Shown here: positions 1 to 4,719 of the stretch, piece after piece
How positions within the stretch are numbered: position 1 is the first letter of the stretch
How the letters are laid out: every line of letters starts with the position of its first letter
Assembly: GCA_007120685.1 (NCBI GenBank)
Contig: SKNG01000291.1
Span: forward strand, 1-6,336
Direction of reading: 5' to 3'
From: Paracoccaceae bacterium
Lineage (GTDB): Bacteria; Pseudomonadota; Alphaproteobacteria; Rhodobacterales; Rhodobacteraceae
Length of the DNA: 6,336 nucleotides
Made by a program: the position numbers and the translations under genes
The notes under the pieces: generated by a model
What the model was told of the DNA's origin: nothing
The model's database searches: none
Seen by the model: the letters and a program-made list of their open reading frames with translations, nothing else

Positions 1-1177
1 CCGCCGCAATCTCCGCCCGGCTCTTGCGCGCCCGCTCGGTGGCGGATTTCAACTGCCCGCAGGCGGCCATGATATCCTCGCCGCGCGGGGTGCGGATGGG
101 GCTGGCATAGCCGGCCTTGTGGACGATATCGGCAAAGGCCTCGATCCGCGCCCAGTCCGACCGCTGATAGGGCGCGCCGGGCCATTCGTTGAACGGGATC
201 AGGTTGATCTTGGCCGGAATGCCGGCGATCAGCTTCACCAGCCGCCGTGCATCCGCGTCGCTATCGTTCACGCCCTTCAGCATGACATATTCAAAGGTGA
301 TCCGCTCGCTGTTTGACAGCCGCGGATAGTCGCGCAGCGCGGCCAGCAGCGTGGCGATATTCCAGCGCTTGTTGATCGGCACCAGCCGGTCGCGCACTTC
401 GTCAGTGGTCGCGTGGAAGCTGACCGCCAGCAGGCATCCGATCTCCTCGGCCGTGCGCGCAATCTCCGGCACCACGCCGGATGTGGACAGCGTGATCCGC
501 CGGCGCGACAGGCTCAGCCCCTCGCCATCCATAACCACGCGCATCGCATCGCGCACCGCCTCGAAATTGTAGAGCGGCTCGCCCATGCCCATCAGCACGA
601 CATTGGAAATCAGCCGCGTCTCGTTCTTCGGCGCGCCCGGCACCGGCCACTCGCCCAGATCGTCGCGCGCCACCATCACCTGGCCGACAATCTCGGCCGC
701 CGTCAGGTTGCGCACCAGTTTCTGCGTGCCGGTATGGCAGAAGGAACAGGTCAGCGTGCAGCCCACCTGGCTGGAGATGCACAGCGTGCCGCGGCTCTCC
801 TCGGGAATATGAACCGCCTCCACCTCATGCCCGCCGGCAATGCGCAAGAGATACTTCCGCGTGCCATCGGCCGAGACCTGGCGCGACACCACCTCTGGCA
901 GGCGGATATCGAAATGCCGGTTCAGCAGGGCGCGATAGTCCTTGGACAGATTGGTCATCGCCTCAAAGTCGCGCACGCCCCAGTGATAGAGCCACTGCCA
1001 GACCTGCGCCTCGCGCATCTTTGCCTGCCGTTCCGGCGTGCCGGCCTCGACCAGGGCCGCGCGCAATTGCGTCCGGGTCAGGCCAATCAAATTGACGCGG
1101 CCACCACCTTCGGCCTTGCGCGGCAGCGTCAGCATGTCCTGCACCAGCGGTGCGGCGGGGCGGTCAACAGCGGTCAT
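1..1177 (-). CDS. rlmN: RlmN, dual-specificity 23S rRNA A2503 / tRNA A37 C2-methyltransferase (3' end cut by window edge)
   Basis: Radical-SAM enzyme of the cytoplasm. The family adds a methyl group to C2 of adenosine 2503 in 23S rRNA and to A37 of some tRNAs, using one SAM to methylate a cysteine and a second to make the radical. Seen here, numbering from the ATG at 1177: an N-terminal accessory region, then the [4Fe-4S] motif CxxxCxxC as C140-C144-C147 (GCTLTCSFC), preceded by C133 at the same spacing as E. coli C118; the SAM-binding GMGEPL at 197-202; and the methyl-carrying cysteine C373 in MAACGQL. The 392 visible codons end in AEIAA, so only a few residues and the stop lie outside. The start is a tandem ATG-ATG (1180, 1177). 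I chose 1177 because GGAG then sits 6 nt upstream instead of 3. It lies downstream of the IalB-like gene on the same strand, separated by a double hairpin. Family assignment is very secure. Confidence 0.97.
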   Translation of the reverse strand, partial: MTAVDRPAAPLVQDMLTLPRKAEGGGRVNLIGLTRTQLRAALVEAGTPERQAKMREAQVWQWLYHWGVRDFEAMTNLSKDYRALLNRHFDIRLPEVVSRQVSADGTRKYLLRIAGGHEVEAVHIPEESRGTLCISSQVGCTLTCSFCHTGTQKLVRNLTAAEIVGQVMVARDDLGEWPVPGAPKNETRLISNVVLMGMGEPLYNFEAVRDAMRVVMDGEGLSLSRRRITLSTSGVVPEIARTAEEIGCLLAVSFHATTDEVRDRLVPINKRWNIATLLAALRDYPRLSNSERITFEYVMLKGVNDSDADARRLVKLIAGIPAKINLIPFNEWPGAPYQRSDWARIEAFADIVHKAGYASPIRTPRGEDIMAACGQLKSATERARKSRAEIAA

Positions 1178-1183
1178 CATGAA

Positions 1184-1187
1184 CTCC
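1184..1187 (-). promoter_or_regulatory. rlmN ribosome binding site deciding between two adjacent ATGs
   Basis: On the minus strand GGAG lies 3 nt before the ATG at 1180 and 6 nt before the ATG at 1177. The 6-nt spacing is the more usual one, so initiation at the second ATG is favoured. The two choices differ by one methionine. Confidence 0.6.
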
Positions 1188-1201
1188 GGGGCAATGCCGG
1201 C

Positions 1202-1230
1202 GATATAAGGCCCTTGACGCGCCCTGAACA
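1202..1230 (-). promoter_or_regulatory. weak candidate promoter for rlmN
   Basis: On the minus strand a TATATC hexamer (1202-1207, 4 of 6 matches to TATAAT) lies 17 bases downstream of TGTTCA (1225-1230, 3 of 6 matches to TTGACA). Transcription would begin near 1195 and give a leader of about 18 bases containing the GGAG site. The -35 match is poor, so rlmN may instead depend partly on read-through from the IalB-like gene. Confidence 0.28.
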
Positions 1231-1253
1231 CCCCTGCCCAGACCGCGCCCCTT

Positions 1254-1312
1254 CATCTTGCCTCAAATACTCCGGGGGGAGTCGGCGAAGCCGACGGGGG
1301 GCAGCGCCCCCC
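1254..1312 (-). terminator. double-hairpin intergenic element, probable terminator of the IalB-like gene
   Basis: Read on the minus strand, the element starts 10 bases after the TGA of the IalB-like gene. The first hairpin is a perfect 7-bp GC stem (1306-1312 with 1296-1302, 3-nt loop). It is followed at once by a perfect 6-bp stem GTCGGC-TTC-GCCGAC (1281-1295). Then comes a tail reading CCGGAGTATTTGAGGCAAG and GATGAAG (down to about 1254). There is no real U-tract, so termination may be partial or the RNA may serve as a stable 3' end. From memory, similar hairpin plus GGAGTATTTGAGGCAAGATGAAG-like sequences recur after genes in Rhodobacterales, which suggests a dispersed repeat; this is not verified here. 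Confidence 0.6.
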
Positions 1313-1322
1313 TGCCCCGCCA

Positions 1323-1850
1323 TCAGTTGCAGCGGCGCTGGGCTTCCTCGGTCGCGGCGGTAAAGCCGAACAGATTGAACGTGTCGCGCGTCGTGGTACC
1401 GCGTCCGGACACCGCGGTCACCACCGCCTCGCGCCCTCGGCGCATCGCCGCCTGCAGCCGCGCATCATCCTCGGGCGAGGCCGCCCAGGCCCAGTTGCCA
1501 TCGGTGAAGAGCTGGAACTCGTTGTCGCCGATCACCACCTGCACGGTCGAGCCGTCGCGGAACGGATAGCCCCCGGTGAAGGAGATCTCGGCGGTCTCGC
1601 CCTGCCCCTGCCGGTAGGTGGCAAACAGCAGGATGTCGCCCCGGCGCACGGTCACAGGCTGGCCACCGCGGGTATTCACCGTCTCGGCCGGGGCCGATAC
1701 CGCCCAGCACTCCTGCGGATCGCCATCGACGAAGACGCTCCAGGCCGTCTCTACCGCTACCCGGTTGTCGGATTCCTGCGCCATGGCCGAGCCGGCCCCG
1801 GCAAGGGCGAAAGCGGCAATCATCGCACCCGTTCTGAAAATCGTCGCCAT
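1323..1850 (-). CDS. Exported IalB-family (invasion associated locus B) protein
   Basis: A 175-residue protein of the IalB family, named after a Bartonella protein linked to erythrocyte invasion but widespread in non-pathogenic alphaproteobacteria, where its molecular role is not established. Residues 1-24 form a Sec signal peptide: basic R6, hydrophobic stretch 9-20, and cleavage motif AMA before Q25. The mature part begins with a WSVFVDGDPQECWAV stretch and contains RRGDILLF, SFTGGYPF, FTDGNWAW and SGRGTTTRDTF, which match my memory of Rhodobacterales members. The only two cysteines, C48 and C174 (next to the last residue), are well placed for a disulfide joining the two ends, as expected for a periplasmic or surface protein. 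The start at 1850 is fixed by the signal peptide; a stop codon lies in frame just upstream at 1869-1871. It is probably first in a leftward unit with rlmN. The virulence connotation of the name should not be carried over. Confidence 0.88.
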   Translation of the reverse strand: MATIFRTGAMIAAFALAGAGSAMAQESDNRVAVETAWSVFVDGDPQECWAVSAPAETVNTRGGQPVTVRRGDILLFATYRQGQGETAEISFTGGYPFRDGSTVQVVIGDNEFQLFTDGNWAWAASPEDDARLQAAMRRGREAVVTAVSGRGTTTRDTFNLFGFTAATEEAQRRCN

Positions 1851-1851
1851 A

Positions 1852-1866
1852 TCCTCACAAGCCTCC
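1852..1866 (-). promoter_or_regulatory. two overlapping-choice ribosome binding sites of the IalB-like gene
   Basis: On the minus strand GGAGG (1862-1866) is 11 nt before the ATG, and GAGGA (1852-1856) is only 1 nt before it. Neither has ideal spacing. The upstream GGAGG is the likelier functional site, while the second is too close for normal initiation. Confidence 0.5.
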
Positions 1867-1868
1867 GG

Positions 1869-1897
1869 CTAATCTGCCCCGCCAGCCACCGCGCCAA
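1869..1897 (-). promoter_or_regulatory. low-confidence promoter candidate for the IalB-like gene
   Basis: On the minus strand TTGGCG (1892-1897, 4 of 6 to the -35 consensus) is 17 bases from GATTAG (1869-1874, 3 of 6 to the -10 consensus). Initiation near 1862 would leave a leader of about a dozen bases and would remove the better GGAGG site, which argues against it. Confidence 0.2.
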
Positions 1898-1984
1898 CCT
1901 GATGTGGCGGCCCGTTGCGCCCGAACGTTTTTTCTACCCGTACCCCTTGCGCGACAAGGCCTTGGCCGGGGACCTACACCGCCC

Positions 1985-2014
1985 GTTGCGATGGCGCAAC
2001 CGACCGTGCATTCT
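1985..2014 (+). promoter_or_regulatory. possible operator and promoter for the asparaginase gene
   Basis: A perfect inverted repeat GTTGCG-ATGG-CGCAAC (1985-2000) overlaps TTGCGA (1986-1991, 4 of 6 to TTGACA). CATTCT (2009-2014, 3 of 6 to TATAAT) lies 17 bases further on. If this is the promoter, a regulator bound to the repeat would cover the -35 element, the classical geometry of a repressor, and the leader would be about 105 bases. Both hexamers are weak and the assignment is inference. Confidence 0.3.
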
Positions 2015-2114
2015 TAGCGTCTCATTTGACGCAATGGCGAGAGGCGCGAAAGGCCCTTGGGCGAAATATTGCGCAACTGTGATGAACCGGGCAAGACGGG
2101 GCAACGGCGATAAC

Positions 2115-2120
2115 GGGAGG
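2115..2120 (+). promoter_or_regulatory. strong ribosome binding site fixing the asparaginase start
   Basis: GGGAGG lies 6 nt before the ATG at 2127. No comparable site precedes the in-frame ATGs upstream (2034, 2082) or the internal one at 2169, so 2127 is the preferred start. Confidence 0.8.
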
Positions 2121-2126
2121 CTGGGC

Positions 2127-3140
2127 ATGCAGGCAGATCGGGCGGATGGCGCCGCGCGGGCGGTGCCGATGGTCGAGCTTACGCGCGGCGACAGGGTGGA
2201 AAGCCTGCATTGCGGACATGCCGTGATCTGCGATGCCGGCGGCCTTATCCACGCCGCCTGGGGTGACCCGGGGGCGGTGATCTGGCCACGGTCAAGCTGC
2301 AAGATGATGCAGGCGCTGCCGCTGGTGGAGTCCGGCGCGTCCGAGGGGCTGAGCGATGCGCACCTGGCGCTGGCCTGCGCCTCGCATCAGGGTGCTGCGC
2401 TGCATGTCGGCGCGGTGGAACGCTGGCTGGCCGATCTGGGGCTCAGAGAGGCCGACCTGCGCTGCGGCGCGCATGACCCCGCCGACCGGGACGAGCGCGA
2501 CCGGCTGGTGCGCGCCGGCGAGGTGCCATGTCAGGTGCACAACAACTGTTCGGGCAAGCATGCGGGCTTTCTGATGTTGGGCCGGCATCTGCAGGCGGGG
2601 CCGGAGTATGTGGCGATCGAACATCCGGTGCAGCGCGCAGTGCGGGCGGCCTTTGACGAGGTCACGGGCGAGACCGGCGCGGGCTGGGCCATTGACGGCT
2701 GTTCGGCGCCGAATTTCGCCTGCAGCCTGGCGGGGCTGGCGCGGGCCATGGCGCGGTTTGCCGCGGCGCGCGCGGATGGCGATGCCCGCGCCCGCGCCAT
2801 GGTGCGGCTGCGCGAGGCGATGATGGCGGCGCCCGAGATGGTGGCGGGCGAGGGGCGCGCCTGCACGGAACTGATGCGCGCCGCTCCCGGCCGCCTGGTG
2901 GCGAAGGTGGGTGCCGAAGGGGTCTATACGGCGATCCTGCCGCAGCGTGGGCTGGGGCTGGCGCTGAAGATCGTCGATGGCGCCACCCGCGCGGCCGAGG
3001 CGGCGCTGGTGGCGCTGCTGACGCGCGAGGGCGTGCTGGCGCCGGATCACCCGGCGGCGCGCAAGCGGCTGGGCGGGCCGATCCGCAACTGGCGCGGCAT
3101 GGACACCGGCACCCTGCGCCTGGCACCCGGGCTCCCCTGA
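2127..3140 (+). CDS. Class 3 (Rhizobium ReAV-type) L-asparaginase
   Basis: A 337-residue enzyme of the Asparaginase_II family, which hydrolyses L-asparagine to aspartate and ammonia with a serine-beta-lactamase-like fold, unrelated to E. coli AnsA/AnsB. No signal peptide is visible, so it is expected in the cytoplasm. The family signature is complete: PMVELTRGD (14-22), GHAVICDAGG (30-39), PRSSCK with S56 and K59 (the S48/K51 pair of R. etli ReAV), CASHQG with S86, NNCSGKHAG with C141 and K144, and IDGCSAPNF with D190 and C192. C141, K144 and C192 correspond to the ReAV metal-binding C135, K138 and C189. All key residues are present, so activity is likely. About 13 residues precede the conserved PMVEL, supported by the GGGAGG site. 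It stands alone between divergent and convergent neighbours, followed by its own terminator. Its inducer, if any, is unknown. Confidence 0.93.
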   Translation: MQADRADGAARAVPMVELTRGDRVESLHCGHAVICDAGGLIHAAWGDPGAVIWPRSSCKMMQALPLVESGASEGLSDAHLALACASHQGAALHVGAVERWLADLGLREADLRCGAHDPADRDERDRLVRAGEVPCQVHNNCSGKHAGFLMLGRHLQAGPEYVAIEHPVQRAVRAAFDEVTGETGAGWAIDGCSAPNFACSLAGLARAMARFAAARADGDARARAMVRLREAMMAAPEMVAGEGRACTELMRAAPGRLVAKVGAEGVYTAILPQRGLGLALKIVDGATRAAEAALVALLTREGVLAPDHPAARKRLGGPIRNWRGMDTGTLRLAPGLP

Positions 3141-3179
3141 AACGGTTTCCGGTTCGATTGCTGCGGTTGCTGCCGGGCA

Positions 3180-3199
3180 ACGCGCCTTCGAAGGCGTGT
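3180..3199 (+). repeat. first of two TTCGAA-centred palindromes (hairpin)
   Basis: CGCCTTCGAAGGCG (3183-3196) is a perfect 14-base palindrome, and with flanking pairs, including one G-U, it can form an 8-bp stem with a TCGA loop (3180-3199). It lies 39 bases after the asparaginase stop and has no T-tract after it. It shares its TTCGAA core with the terminator palindrome centred 24 bases downstream. Confidence 0.55.
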
Positions 3200-3202
3200 G
3201 GG

Positions 3203-3226
3203 AACGGGCTTTCGAAAGCCCGTTTT
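3203..3226 (+). terminator. intrinsic terminator of the asparaginase gene
   Basis: Positions 3203-3224 form a perfect 22-base palindrome centred on CTTTCGAAAG: a GC-rich stem of up to 9 bp with a TCGA tetraloop. The plus strand then reads TTTT (3223-3226), giving the hairpin plus short U-tract of an intrinsic terminator. On the other strand the hairpin ends in GTTCCC, so it should work mainly rightward, about 65-85 bases beyond the asparaginase stop. Confidence 0.78.
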
Positions 3227-3309
3227 CCGGCTGTTCCCGGGCGCTCCGGCCCGAAACGGCGTGACCCCGCCCGTGCCGCTCGCGCGGCCCGCAAGGCCCC
3301 GGGCCGGTG

Positions 3310-3324
3310 CGGCCGCAACGGCCG
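3310..3324 (-). terminator. GC hairpin just after rnd, possible weak terminator
   Basis: On the minus strand CGGCCG-TTG-CGGCCG (6-bp perfect stem, 3-nt loop) starts 4 bases after the TGA of rnd. No T-tract follows, so it may stabilise the 3' end, or terminate inefficiently. More GC-rich sequence (GGCCCCGGGCC-like, around 3294-3305) lies just beyond. Confidence 0.4.
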
Positions 3325-3328
3325 GTGT

Positions 3329-4516
3329 TCAGGCGCGCGCCTGGGCTGCCAGTTCCACCGTGCGCACCCGCGCGCCCTGCGCGGTCAACGCCAGTTCCCC
3401 CCGGCACAGGCGCAGCGCATCCGCACCGAACAACTCGCCCCGCCAACCCTTCAGGCAGGCCAGATCCCGCTGCCCGGCGGCCAGCGCGTCCAGGTCGGCG
3501 GCATTGGCGATCAGCTTCTGCGCCACGCCCGTTTCCTCGGCCCGCGCCTTCAGAAGCACCCGCAGCAACTCGGCCAGCGCCGGGTTGACCTGCAGTTGCG
3601 CGCCCGGCTGATCCGCCGCACTGGGCAGCGCCTCGGCCGGCAGCGCGCGCGCCTCGCGCAGCGCGGACAGAATGCCCTCGGCGATCTCGCCACGCCGGGC
3701 CTCGCGCAACAGCAGCCGCGAACGGTTCAGCGCCTCATGGTCTTCCGGCCTGGACGAGGCCAGTTCAAGCAGCGCGTCATCCTTGAACACGCGCGAGCGC
3801 GGGATATTGCGGCTTTGCGCATAATCCTCGCGGAACCGCGCCAGCGCCTGCACCATGGCCAGAAAGCGCGGCGAATTCGACCGGGTCTTGATGCGCTTCC
3901 AGGCCTCGTCGGGCCGGGTGACATAGGTTGCCGGCGCGGTCAGCACCTGCATTTCCTCGTCCAGCCAATGCGCCCGCCCGTTTCGCTCCAGCTCGCGCGC
4001 CAGATATTCGTAGATCACCCGCAGATGCGTCACATCGGCCAGAGCATAGCGCGCCTGCGCCTCGGTCAGCGGGCGGCGCGACCAGTCGGTGAAGCGCGAG
4101 GTCTTGTCCAGGCTCGCCCTGGCGATCTTGCGCACCAGCGTCTCGTAGCCCGCCTGCTCGCCGAAACCGCAGACCATCGAGGCGATCTGCGTGTCGAACA
4201 GCGGCCGCGGGATCACCCCGCCGTCGATATAGAAGATCTCCACATCCTGGCGCGCGGCATGCAGCACCTTGACCACCGCCTCGTTGCGCATCAGCGCCCA
4301 GAACGGCGCCAGCGACAGCCCCCCGGCCAGCGGATCGACCAGCACCGCCGGCCCGGCCTCGCCGTTATTGGCCGGCGGCAGGGCCATCTGCACCAGGCAC
4401 AGCTTCGAATAATAGCTGCGCTCGCGCATGAATTCGGTGTCGATGGTGACATAGGGCGCCTGCGCGGCCTGATCGCAGAAGCGGGCCAGCGTCTCGGTCT
4501 CGGTGATCATCTGCAT
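3329..4516 (-). CDS. rnd: Ribonuclease D (3'-5' exoribonuclease)
   Basis: Cytoplasmic DEDDy-family exoribonuclease that trims 3' ends of tRNA precursors and other small structured RNAs, using two divalent metal ions. The 395-residue protein is slightly longer than the E. coli enzyme (about 375). The exonuclease domain covers roughly residues 3-170: ExoI with D26 and E28 (IDTEFMRERSYY), ExoII with D91 (HAARQDVEIFY), ExoIII with Y157 and D161 (YALADVTHL). All catalytic residues are therefore present. An HRDC-type RNA-binding domain follows at about 205-280 (RFREDYAQSRNIPRSRVFKDD region and beyond), then a less conserved helical C-terminal part. AAGG lies 6 nt before the ATG at 4516, which supports this start over the second methionine at 4510. 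It is divergent from topA and convergent with the asparaginase gene, so it probably forms its own transcription unit. Confidence 0.96.
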   Translation of the reverse strand: MQMITETETLARFCDQAAQAPYVTIDTEFMRERSYYSKLCLVQMALPPANNGEAGPAVLVDPLAGGLSLAPFWALMRNEAVVKVLHAARQDVEIFYIDGGVIPRPLFDTQIASMVCGFGEQAGYETLVRKIARASLDKTSRFTDWSRRPLTEAQARYALADVTHLRVIYEYLARELERNGRAHWLDEEMQVLTAPATYVTRPDEAWKRIKTRSNSPRFLAMVQALARFREDYAQSRNIPRSRVFKDDALLELASSRPEDHEALNRSRLLLREARRGEIAEGILSALREARALPAEALPSAADQPGAQLQVNPALAELLRVLLKARAEETGVAQKLIANAADLDALAAGQRDLACLKGWRGELFGADALRLCRGELALTAQGARVRTVELAAQARA

Positions 4517-4559
4517 GAAAGGCCTTTCGTCGCGGGGTCATCCCGCCCAGCCCGACCGC

Positions 4560-4565
4560 TATAGA
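4560..4565 (-). promoter_or_regulatory. candidate -10 element for rnd
   Basis: On the minus strand TCTATA lies about 44 bases before the rnd start, the most TATAAT-like sequence in this part of the gap. No good -35 hexamer is found at 16-18 bases upstream (CTTTCC or GCTTTC only), so the call is tentative. Confidence 0.3.
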
Positions 4566-4608
4566 CATTGGCTGGCGTGAAGGAAAGCACCCCGCCGCGC
4601 CTCACGCT

Positions 4609-4657
4609 CCGTTGCCGCGCCGTTGCATTGACAAGTCGCGCGGTTACATCACATCTA
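4609..4657 (+). promoter_or_regulatory. candidate topA promoter with phased direct repeats
   Basis: A perfect -35 consensus TTGACA is at 4628-4633. At 17-18 bases spacing the sequence is ACATCT or CATCTA (4651-4657), a poor -10 element, so an activator or another sigma factor may be needed. Immediately upstream the heptamer CCGTTGC occurs twice, at 4609-4615 and 4620-4626, exactly 11 bases apart, that is about one helical turn and on the same face of the DNA. The leader would be about 55-60 bases. The direct repeat and the -35 are seen; function is inferred. Confidence 0.45.
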
Positions 4658-4708
4658 GACGCCGCACGCCGGGCCGACCTGTTGCATGGCCCGGAAGGCA
4701 AGGTTTTC

Positions 4709-4714
4709 AGAGGG
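4709..4714 (+). promoter_or_regulatory. topA ribosome binding site
   Basis: AGAGGG ends 5 nt before the ATG at 4720 and fixes the start, together with the MAVVVVESPAKAKT N-terminus that is invariant in topoisomerase I. Confidence 0.75.
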
Positions 4715-4719
4715 TTTTC

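Larger units (their letters stand above)
1851..2126. other. divergent intergenic region with clustered palindromes
   Basis: These 276 bases separate the leftward IalB-like gene from the rightward asparaginase gene and must hold both promoters. Seen in it: a run of six T (1928-1933); CCTTG-CGCGA-CAAGG (1945-1959) running into the perfect palindrome CAAGGCCTTG (1955-1964); GTTGCG-ATGG-CGCAAC (1985-2000); and TTGCGCAA (2069-2076). No convincing coding sequence, tRNA or sRNA was found. The open frame that continues upstream of the asparaginase start has no good ribosome binding site and no family similarity, so it is read as non-coding. Confidence 0.6.

Noticed and set aside
413..1363. Long plus-strand open frame (316 codons) opposite rlmN
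   Set aside because: It is the antisense of a certain rlmN gene, rich in Arg, His, Gln and Ala as expected from a GC-rich mirror frame, has no family motif, and runs through the double hairpin at 1281-1312.
1913..1933. CGTT-N7-AACG followed by six T, terminator-like on the plus strand
   Set aside because: The stem is only 4 bp and no plus-strand gene lies upstream, so an intrinsic terminator is not supported.
2026..2031. TTGACG as a -35 element for the asparaginase gene
   Set aside because: No sequence resembling TATAAT lies 16-18 bases downstream; the AT-rich GAAATATTGC is about 30 bases away.
1902..2126. Upstream in-frame extension of the asparaginase gene by up to 75 codons
   Set aside because: No ribosome binding site at the upstream ATGs, no signal peptide, no similarity to the family N-terminus, and it would cover the candidate operator sites. 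The GGGAGG site supports 2127.
2292..3446. Minus-strand open frame of 384 codons opposite the asparaginase gene
   Set aside because: It crosses the convergent gap with its terminator and the end of rnd, has the low-complexity Arg/Ala/Gly/His composition of an antisense frame, and shows no motif.
3158..4564. Plus-strand open frame of 468 codons opposite rnd
   Set aside because: Longer than rnd itself, but compositionally a mirror frame (Arg/Gln/His/Leu rich), with no ribosome binding site or recognisable domain, and it would begin inside the asparaginase terminator region. RNase D on the minus strand has all catalytic motifs.
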